NCBI RefSeq assembly: GCF_900103445.1
Contig: NZ_FNHS01000010.1
Location: forward strand, 186,001 to 250,000
From: Methylobacterium phyllostachyos
Lineage (GTDB): Bacteria; Pseudomonadota; Alphaproteobacteria; Rhizobiales; Beijerinckiaceae
DNA: 64,000 bases
Direction: 5' to 3'
The notes below the pieces were generated by a model that saw nothing but the letters and a program-made list of their open reading frames with translations, was not told where the DNA came from and ran no database searches. The position numbers and the translations under genes are program-made. Of this stretch, positions 33,506 to 40,445 are shown in pieces (positions within the stretch are counted from its first letter, which is position 1; every line of letters begins with the position of its first letter).

Positions 33506-33883
33506 ATGTCAAAAATTATAATTGACTACAGTCATACCAGCCCCAGTTCTCTTTCGGCGATGAGACGGCTCATTCGAGATGGCGGGTTTCTGGCTCTTGT
33601 GATGCTTGCGATGTCGAGTGATGGCTCCGTGATAGATAGCAGTGCTTTTATGGATCGAATCGAGAATGCGCCAAAGACGAAAATCCCAGACCGGTTAGCC
33701 GATGTTTTAGTCGTTAGCGACGCTGTGCTTACGTTGAGTCACGACGTAGGTGTCGGCCATATCACCGCTGATGGTTCACCGGAAGCCATTTTTGGCCTCA
33801 AATCCTTCTTGGACGAAGAAGGGTTCCACTACGTTATTCGCTTAGCTGGAACGGATCTTATGATGTTCGATGCCTTCACGTGA
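33506..33883 (+). CDS. Hypothetical protein of the element
   Basis: A 125-residue protein, start MSKIIIDYSHTSPSSLSAMR. The C-terminal half alternates strands and helices (ADVLVVSDAVLTLSHDVGVG, then YVIRLAGTDLMMFDAF), suggesting a compact alpha/beta fold. GAAAGAAAG precedes the ATG. No family recognised. It probably shares a transcript with the orphan gene upstream. Confidence 0.6.
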   Translation: MSKIIIDYSHTSPSSLSAMRRLIRDGGFLALVMLAMSSDGSVIDSSAFMDRIENAPKTKIPDRLADVLVVSDAVLTLSHDVGVGHITADGSPEAIFGLKSFLDEEGFHYVIRLAGTDLMMFDAFT

Positions 33884-34989
33884 CCAAGTTCTAGGCACGA
33901 CCACGACACCGCAACTTACGTGGCATTTCGGCCTCAGGATCACGATTCAATCCTGGGGCCGTTGCCCGTCAAGGTCCACAACACTTATTGCCCTAACCCC
34001 TGACCATCCGTCCATCCCCCTGCATCATTCCTAAGGAAACCTAGATCGATCCTCAGGGAGCACAGATCGATAGCAGGGGAGTCAGACGGGTGCGGGCGAC
34101 GGTTCGGTCTATGCTGACGATAGGCGCTGGACTGGCCTTGGTCTCAGGCGTCCTTACCGTCCTATGGATCGGGTATGGGCCACGGTCTCAAGGCGTTCAG
34201 GATCAGCGGACAACGACCGGCATACCGCTGTCTCAGCAATCACGATTCGGACTGGACGCTAACGGCCAACCCATCCGCGTCATATCACCCGGATCGCCCC
34301 TAGAGTCGGGAGTGGCAGGGCCGGCTTCTACCAGTCCGTAAGCGCCTATCCGTCGATCCGTGTATGTCTAGGGCCAGTCCCACTTGCCCGTTGAATCGCT
34401 TAGGATCGTCCGTAGCGCCCTTGGAGCGTCCGGACGGATCCATCGGCCTCAGCGATAATGAGCCGGCCCTGGTGGCCCCAATCTGAGAACGGTGCGCCTC
34501 AGAGGTCACAACAGTTATTGGCATCGGCTCTCACCGTCCTGCATCCTCCCGTGAGCCTTTGAGGGGACGTGGATCGGTGCTTGGGGCGCTACAGGTCAGG
34601 GGTGGAAAACTAGGGCGGCTAAATAGGAAGGGGCGACCCACACGGGGGCCGTATGAGCGGTCCTGGCAGATTGTCTTGGTCGTCCCCAACACCATCCCCT
34701 CAGAAGGCTTCGGTCGGGGATTTCAAGGCGGTCAAGGCATAAGCGCAATAACTGTTATACCCTTGGTCGCCAGCCACGATCTGAGTTGAACGCCAACGGT
34801 TGGTCCTAGCGGACGACGCCATATATTGGTCAGCTAGTCCCGGAGTGGTATAGTCTAGTCTCGAAGAGTTTCTACCGTCCAAAATCTTCAAATCCAACTA
34901 GTGCGCGATCTGACAGGGTTAGGTCAAGGGAAACCTCTTCAACCGCCATACTCTAAGAAGCTATAATTCGTCGAAGTGTTGATTCTTAT
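33884..34989. other. 1.1-kb region with repeated ACAACA[CG]TTATTG words and one doubtful small gene
   Basis: Apart from a possible 83-residue membrane protein (34090-34341) I see no gene. Related ~19-bp words occur at 33974-33992, at 34504-34522 and, in inverse orientation, at 34743-34761; they share the core AACAGTTATTG or AACACTTATTG. Base composition is mixed, with GC-richer parts around 34.0-34.7 kb that resemble noncoding chromosomal DNA. The region could hold an origin or operators. Confidence 0.4.
34090..34341 (+). CDS. Possible small membrane-anchored protein
   Basis: An 83-residue frame with a GTG start. An N-terminal hydrophobic segment (MLTIGAGLALVSGVLTVLWI) would anchor it in the inner membrane, followed by a polar, Ser/Gly/Pro-rich outer tail. 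AGCAGGGGAG lies nine bases before the GTG. No family recognised; it could equally be chance in a GC-rich stretch. Confidence 0.35.
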   Translation: MRATVRSMLTIGAGLALVSGVLTVLWIGYGPRSQGVQDQRTTTGIPLSQQSRFGLDANGQPIRVISPGSPLESGVAGPASTSP

Positions 34990-36528
34990 TCAATGTCCCA
35001 CAGCTACGGGCGCTACTTTGTAACGCTCATTATCTGAGTCACTCAGATTTTGAGGATTCACAAAGGACGATATCGATGGCGTACCAACGCGATTCCGACC
35101 CATATGCTTGGCACGATAAAGCGCCTCATCAGCAATAGACAGCCATTGCTCCGATGAAGCGAGCTCATACTGACCTATATGGAGGACGCCAATGCTAACC
35201 GTGACAACATTATTGATCCCGCCCGCATGATCCATCGCTTTTGCCTCAACAGTGCGCCGAATCTCTTCCGCCTTGAGCATTGTGTTGGATAGGTTGAATC
35301 CATTCAGAATGACCGCAAATTCCTCACCGCCGATTCGATATATGCTACCGGAAGTATCGTCGACTAATTGAGTGACTGTATCGGCGATCGTCTTAAGGAT
35401 CACATCCCCTGCCGGATGACCATATGTATCATTGTAGCTCTTGAAATTGTCAGCATCTAGATACAAAATTGCCGACTTGTTGCGGTCTTCATTGTTATGC
35501 AGACTTTGGATATCCTCATCAAAGCGCCGGCGATTATAAACCTTGGTTAGTGGATCGGTTATTGCAAGTTGCTTCAATTGGCCTTCAATTAAGAAGCGGC
35601 GCAATAATTCGCGGCGAAGTTGTACTAGTAGAGCAATTGCACCCAAGCTTAGAAGGCAAACAATGCCGCCCATGGTGAACGCTGATTCGTTCCATTTAGC
35701 ATTGATGGACTTCACTTCGGTTGAAACGTTGACTGTGATCGGCCACCGCCCAACCTGAGAAAACATATTTAAGCGGCTCTCGACATCAACGGACCCCTTG
35801 GAGATGAAACTACCATCTCGCGTCATTCCTACCTGTGATTTCTCAATGCTATCCAAGTATTCAGGCTCAAAGGGCTTCTGTTCATCCTGTGACCATATAA
35901 CCTTATCGCCTTCATCGAACACAATATCGACATGAATGCTCGGATCGGCGTTGAATCTATGAAACATTTTTTGAAAGTAGGCCATTTCGATAGCGCCGAC
36001 AACAACTCCACCAAAGGTATTATCAGCGAATTCAAGGCGTCGGCTGAGGGGAATCATGTATCGACCGCTGACACGTGTCATCCACGGAGCGCCGATAAAC
36101 AGCCCCGAATCACGTGTGCGGTGAACATTAAAGTATTTGCGGTCTGATCCGTTTAATTTCCTTGGCGGTACAGATCCAGAGTCGAGAAAAGCGTCGCCAT
36201 TATGATTGAGCGCGAAGATAGAACCGTAGCCCGGCGCTTGTGCAGACTTGTCAAATAATACTAATTGACGAAGTTGTGGATCGAGACTGTCAACAGCGGG
36301 GTTCCTTATTCCTTCAATGACAGCAGTCAACGACAGATCATATAATTCGATATCCCGGTCAATTGCTCGCGAGACACTTTGAAGAAGATTGCTTGAGCTC
36401 TGTCTTGCGCTGCTCCAAGCCTGATCCCTCATTCCAACTATTACGAAAGCACTGTACGACCACAGGAATCCTATAACTATGATGCCGCCGATAATTAGAC
36501 GTTGCGTCAAGATCTTCGACTGAGTCAT
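34990..36528 (-). CDS. Diguanylate cyclase with periplasmic Cache-type sensor
   Basis: About 512 residues. A membrane helix at 10-31, a periplasmic PDC/dCache-like sensor with the HRTRDSGLFIGAPW and MIPLSRRLEF blocks, a second membrane helix near 284-304, then a GGDEF domain opening with DPLTKVYNRRRFDED. The active-site loop is RIGGEEF (about 399-405), fully consistent with synthesis of cyclic di-GMP from GTP. The RxxD inhibitory site normally found just before this loop is absent (DDTSG there), so product feedback is probably weak. The start is uncertain: the ATG at 36528 or a GTG at 36576. Single gene, divergent from 36728. Confidence 0.9.
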   Translation of the reverse strand: MTQSKILTQRLIIGGIIVIGFLWSYSAFVIVGMRDQAWSSARQSSSNLLQSVSRAIDRDIELYDLSLTAVIEGIRNPAVDSLDPQLRQLVLFDKSAQAPGYGSIFALNHNGDAFLDSGSVPPRKLNGSDRKYFNVHRTRDSGLFIGAPWMTRVSGRYMIPLSRRLEFADNTFGGVVVGAIEMAYFQKMFHRFNADPSIHVDIVFDEGDKVIWSQDEQKPFEPEYLDSIEKSQVGMTRDGSFISKGSVDVESRLNMFSQVGRWPITVNVSTEVKSINAKWNESAFTMGGIVCLLSLGAIALLVQLRRELLRRFLIEGQLKQLAITDPLTKVYNRRRFDEDIQSLHNNEDRNKSAILYLDADNFKSYNDTYGHPAGDVILKTIADTVTQLVDDTSGSIYRIGGEEFAVILNGFNLSNTMLKAEEIRRTVEAKAMDHAGGINNVVTVSIGVLHIGQYELASSEQWLSIADEALYRAKHMGRNRVGTPSISSFVNPQNLSDSDNERYKVAPVAVGH

Positions 36529-36727
36529 CGGGGCATTTGCCGCTGCATTTTCGCACAGATGCTGCCAGTATCGCACGCGGAAGGTTAATGAATGCTAATG
36601 AAGGGTTACGGAAGGCATTTCGTGCATCTATGACAGCATAATCACGTAGCGGGAAACTGAGCGGACCCCACCTTGAAACACCTATGGTTTTTATTGAAAA
36701 AATCCGGATATCGTATAAGGTATTACA

Positions 36728-37264
36728 ATGTACGTTCACACCGTCATAGCCCGCCTTAAAAACGGTAGTGCGGACCTCACGGAGGATCCTACGCCGATCC
36801 TCCCGCCCGCTATCTTTCAGTGCGAAAAGCTATGGCAGGAAAGGGGTAGGCGCCGCTCTTGGAGCAAGGAGCAGTGGGCGTACGTTCGGAGCGCCGTCGA
36901 ACCGTGGCTGTACGCTAGGATCGAGCCGGAGGACGTGCATCGCGAGAATGGGCTGTGGCATTCTGAGAGGGCCATTCAGGCACGTTCCATACAACTGTTA
37001 TCGTGCAGCTTCGAAAACGGCCCGCTACCCATCATATCGGCCTATGCGGAGTTCCAGCTAACATTTGACAGGCCGCTCAGGGACACTGGCGAGTTATACG
37101 ATTGGCAGGAACAGACTGATTGGCTAGATTGGGCCTTATGTTTCGGCTTCCGCTTACAGGATGAAGGCGAATGGGACGCAACTTGGGAACATGGTGGCAT
37201 CGATTTCGAACTAATCGATCCTAACGATGCGATTACGGGCCATCCTGAGATGATTGTTTCCTGA
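36728..37264 (+). CDS. Hypothetical protein overlapping a convergent regulator gene
   Basis: A 178-residue acidic, Trp-rich soluble protein I do not recognise. The middle (ISAYAEFQLTFDRPLRDTGE) and the C-terminal half (FGFRLQDEGEWDATWEHGGI) suggest a beta-rich fold. Its last 32 bases overlap the 3' end of the convergent XRE regulator gene, so the two transcripts would be antisense to one another there. TAAGG lies near the ATG. Small soluble protein plus XRE regulator is an arrangement seen in toxin-antitoxin loci, but there the genes are usually co-directional. Confidence 0.6.
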   Translation: MYVHTVIARLKNGSADLTEDPTPILPPAIFQCEKLWQERGRRRSWSKEQWAYVRSAVEPWLYARIEPEDVHRENGLWHSERAIQARSIQLLSCSFENGPLPIISAYAEFQLTFDRPLRDTGELYDWQEQTDWLDWALCFGFRLQDEGEWDATWEHGGIDFELIDPNDAITGHPEMIVS

Positions 37265-37580
37265 TAGTCTCGGTCAAGGCCACTACCAATCTCTTATTGG
37301 ACAAATCAAGTTGTGAAAATAACGCATTGAGAGTTGCCCGAAGGTCGGCTGTGCTTCCATCCTCGCTGCTCTCTTCAACAATCGAAGTCATCGGCACTTT
37401 GGTCACGTCACAGATCGTCTGAATCGTGTCGAGGCCCGGTAGGCTTACGCCCCGTTCGATATTCGACACCGCCTCCTTCGAACGGTCGATCAACTCAGCC
37501 AACCGCTCTTGCGTCAGGCCGGCCGTTTCGCGTGCCCGCTTTACCCGCAGACCGATAGTCCTGTTCAACTCGCGCGTCAT
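37233..37580 (-). CDS. XRE-family transcriptional regulator
   Basis: A 115-residue regulator. The HTH is in residues 8-62: LRVKRARETAGLTQERLAEL, then SKEAVSNIERGVSLPGLDTI, the standard lambda-repressor-like Cro/C1 pattern. A helical C-terminal part (ALFSQLDLSNKRLVVALTET) could be for dimerisation. I chose the ATG at 37580, since the frame upstream is short and lacks the family pattern. It is divergent from the membrane protein gene at 37683 with 102 bp between, so it probably controls that gene and itself. It may also be the master repressor of the element. Confidence 0.88.
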   Translation of the reverse strand: MTRELNRTIGLRVKRARETAGLTQERLAELIDRSKEAVSNIERGVSLPGLDTIQTICDVTKVPMTSIVEESSEDGSTADLRATLNALFSQLDLSNKRLVVALTETIRKQSSQDGP

Positions 37581-37682
37581 AGGGCGGAGTTTGACTCCGA
37601 CCATTTCGCTGGAAAACGAACCAAGATCCTATATTATCGGTCGTTGACGGAGTGCACTTCGTCTTGATCGCTCGGAGGCATC

Positions 37683-38465
37683 ATGCGGTCGTTCTCGCGC
37701 ATCCTCACGCTCATAGGCTTCTTCGTCCTGGCGTTCACCGGTCCCTCGATAGCGCAACAATCCTATGGGTGGTCGCGGATGCCTGACGGACGCATGGTGC
37801 CGTTCGTCCCACACGCTCTTCCCGGCGAGGCACACGGGATCGCGAAGGCCCCACCGGCTGGATCACCGTCGAAACAGATCTTCGAGAGCGTGACGAACGA
37901 AGCGATCCTGAGGGGGCTGAGTATCGCCTTCGTCATCCTGGCATCCTGCACCGTGATCCTGTTTGTCCTTGGATGCGGGTCCCGGGTGGTCGTGTTCGCT
38001 GATGCCTCTGACGTGCTGATGTCGGCCAGTATGTTCATCGCACCGGTCGTGACCGCCCTTGCCACCATCGGCCTTGTCCTACTGTTCACCCCTGACCGAC
38101 CGGACGCCCACGGTGGGTTCAGGGAGCTCGTTCAGCAAAATCCAGCCCCCGCCTTCGCTATCGTCGTTGGCGCGCTCTGGTGGCTATGGGCGATCCTTGG
38201 AACGCTCATCAGTTCGATCCGGCACAATGGCTTGATCGTCGGGACGTTGGTGGCCGTGATGAAGGTAGGGGCGGTCTTCTCACTCCTAGCCGTTTGGTAT
38301 GGGATGATCCTGAATGAGGCGAACACCCTGGAAGGCGAGAAGGCACGGTTCTTTCTATTCCTGATCCTCGCGTGGTTCGCTTCTCGGTTCGTGAACGGTC
38401 ACAGGGTTACGGAACGGCGCGAGATGCTGATGCGGCCGGCGAGACTCACAGCGGCACAAGCCTGA
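37683..38465 (+). CDS. Predicted multi-helix membrane protein of the element
   Basis: A 260-residue protein with a likely cleavable signal peptide (MRSFSRILTLIGFFVLAFTG, then SIAQQ) and four to five further membrane helices (about 80-100, 117-138, 160-180, 190-212 and 220-240). GGAGG lies six bases before the ATG. No family recognised. GC content is nearer to the chromosome than to the AT-rich genes around it, so it may have entered the element separately. A role beside the divergent XRE regulator is likely, but I cannot name it. Confidence 0.62.
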   Translation: MRSFSRILTLIGFFVLAFTGPSIAQQSYGWSRMPDGRMVPFVPHALPGEAHGIAKAPPAGSPSKQIFESVTNEAILRGLSIAFVILASCTVILFVLGCGSRVVVFADASDVLMSASMFIAPVVTALATIGLVLLFTPDRPDAHGGFRELVQQNPAPAFAIVVGALWWLWAILGTLISSIRHNGLIVGTLVAVMKVGAVFSLLAVWYGMILNEANTLEGEKARFFLFLILAWFASRFVNGHRVTERREMLMRPARLTAAQA

Positions 38466-38849
38466 CCGAAGCGCGCTGGCGAACCATAAAACTGCTGTAC
38501 GATTGTGCGGCCCACCATGCGAGGAAGGGCGCCCACCTTCGTTGCGGCCCAAGTATCGACTGCACTGAGCGACGTGCGACTCTAGCGGCATTTCGCATCC
38601 CGAAAAATACGGGGCGGTACGGCCTCATAAGATAGAATTTATATTGAGGGTATTAAGTTATTATCCGTGAGTTCAAGAATGGCCCTCTCGCGATCCGATC
38701 GGCCGTTGATGAGCTTAAAATTGTTGTGCGATGCAACCTGTGATCGCCCCCCACTTGAAAACTGCCCTTTAACGTGTTTTGCAGCCTGCGATGTCATTGC
38801 CCGCCATCAGGATGGCGCCAGCAATTGAAGCCGGAACATCCTGCCGCAG
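38466..38849. promoter_or_regulatory. Upstream region of the hydrolase/ATPase operon
   Basis: 384 bp without a convincing gene. The centre (38630-38670) is AT-rich (GAATTTATATTGAGGG, then TATTAAGTTATTATCC) and probably holds the operon promoter, though no pair with proper spacing is clear. Composition shifts from GC-rich to AT-rich here, marking the join between two parts of the element. Confidence 0.4.
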
Positions 38850-40445
38850 ATGAGTTCCACCGTGCCAAGAAACTCGAAAGCGCACAACGTTCCGCCAATG
38901 ACAAAGAGGGATCCAATAACAGGCCATAGAGAAGGATGCCATGGCATAGTATTCATACATGGATTGTCGGGCAGTGCGAGAAGCACTTGGGGACCAATGA
39001 TCGACCAATTGGGTCAAGACCGTGATTTTGATAGTTTTCAATTTGCATCATACGCTTTTCCGACTGTAAAAATACGTCTTCCGTTCACAGAAAGAATGGC
39101 AAAAATCCAGGAGCTTAGTAGCGCTCTTGATACTTTGATAGAAACCGACCTTTCCGATTGTTCCGAGATTACGTTAATTGGGCATAGCCTTGGGGGCCTG
39201 ATAGCTAGACACTACATAATTAGTTCTATACTCAACAACAAAAAACTTTTAGTAAAAAATTTATTGATGTATGCGGTGCCGAACACTGGCGCATCAATAG
39301 CGTCATGGGCAAGTCACGTATCGATCTGGCATTATCATCTGAAGCAACTAGGCAAGAACTCGGATATCATCGACAGAATTAACGAAGATTGGGTCAGAAT
39401 GGATGTAGAGAAAAAAATTTCTGCTCTTTACATTGCAAGCACAGGTGACAAAGTTGTCCGTTCTGATAGCGCCTTTCCTTTCATTGGCATGCAGAACACG
39501 CGGACTTTGAATGCATTTGGGCATAGCGATATCACTCAAGCTAGTTCGCCGCAAGATGTTCGATATAAAATTCTCAAAAAACATTTGATAGGAAAATTAA
39601 TTCCGCATTCTTCTGGCCCAAGTAAAGCGCTAAGGTCAATCAATACTCAACCGGACAGGACTCAGAGTGGCGATCCGCTCTTTGATATTTATGACATCGC
39701 TGATAAACCCTATTATGTTGTCAGATCGCAAGATATTTACGCAAAAGAAGTCGTCTCGAATAACTGTTTGTGGGTCCACGGCGCTAGCGGCACAGGAAAA
39801 ACCGCGCTACTACGGCATGCTATTCTGGAAAAAGAACTTAAGCTCATTCATATGTCTCTGGGCGGGGCGGGGAAAATCGATGCGACTTCGGCCCTTAGAT
39901 ATATTTGCGTCGAATTTTCTGAACTTCAAGGATTAGACATTATTCCACCGACTGAAGCTAGCACGTATGATCTTGTACGATACTTTAAAAAGGCTGTGCT
40001 CAATTCAAATAGTCAGATCGGGTTGTTAATTGAAGAAATATCGTTTGCGCCAGACAACGAAGCCGCCAGATTTTGCGAAATGATTTGGCTTCTGTCGAGT
40101 AGTTTGTCGTCTAATCAAGATACTAACGGACGTCTAGTACTCACCATATCGTCGCTCCATGATCCCTCAGCGGATGAAAGCGCGTTTTCTGACAAAATGA
40201 AGGAGCGTGTTTCTACGGTTGAAATAGGAAGTTGGATTGAACAAGATATCAGGAAACTAATCGATGTGATCGACCGCACAAGAAATGATAAGCTTGACAA
40301 TTTTAGCAAAAATTTGATCGTCGATGCAGCAAATGGGTCGCCGCGATTTGTTAAATTAGTGTTTAGGCAGCTCCAATCAACCTTCGCTGAAGGCGCGAGT
40401 TTCACTGACGTCCTAAGCCGGGTGTCGAGGGAGAATATAAGATGA
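38850..40445 (+). CDS. Alpha/beta-hydrolase fused to STAND-like P-loop NTPase (candidate defence effector)
   Basis: A 531-residue two-domain protein. Residues 28-235 are an alpha/beta hydrolase of the PGAP1/DUF676 lipase sort: oxyanion motif FIHGLSGSARSTW, nucleophile elbow GHSLGG with Ser113, likely acid Asp200 in STGDKVV and His225 in FGHSD. Residues ~280-531 hold a P-loop domain: Walker A GASGTGKT (311-318), Walker B LLIEE (392-396), a sensor-like LTISS and a STAND-like GSPRFVKL near 496. There is no repeat sensor; the next gene may supply it. The stop overlaps that gene's ATG by four bases. It may be a lipase or esterase switched on by NTP binding. That is inference; no known system is claimed. 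Confidence 0.75.
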   Translation: MSSTVPRNSKAHNVPPMTKRDPITGHREGCHGIVFIHGLSGSARSTWGPMIDQLGQDRDFDSFQFASYAFPTVKIRLPFTERMAKIQELSSALDTLIETDLSDCSEITLIGHSLGGLIARHYIISSILNNKKLLVKNLLMYAVPNTGASIASWASHVSIWHYHLKQLGKNSDIIDRINEDWVRMDVEKKISALYIASTGDKVVRSDSAFPFIGMQNTRTLNAFGHSDITQASSPQDVRYKILKKHLIGKLIPHSSGPSKALRSINTQPDRTQSGDPLFDIYDIADKPYYVVRSQDIYAKEVVSNNCLWVHGASGTGKTALLRHAILEKELKLIHMSLGGAGKIDATSALRYICVEFSELQGLDIIPPTEASTYDLVRYFKKAVLNSNSQIGLLIEEISFAPDNEAARFCEMIWLLSSSLSSNQDTNGRLVLTISSLHDPSADESAFSDKMKERVSTVEIGSWIEQDIRKLIDVIDRTRNDKLDNFSKNLIVDAANGSPRFVKLVFRQLQSTFAEGASFTDVLSRVSRENIR

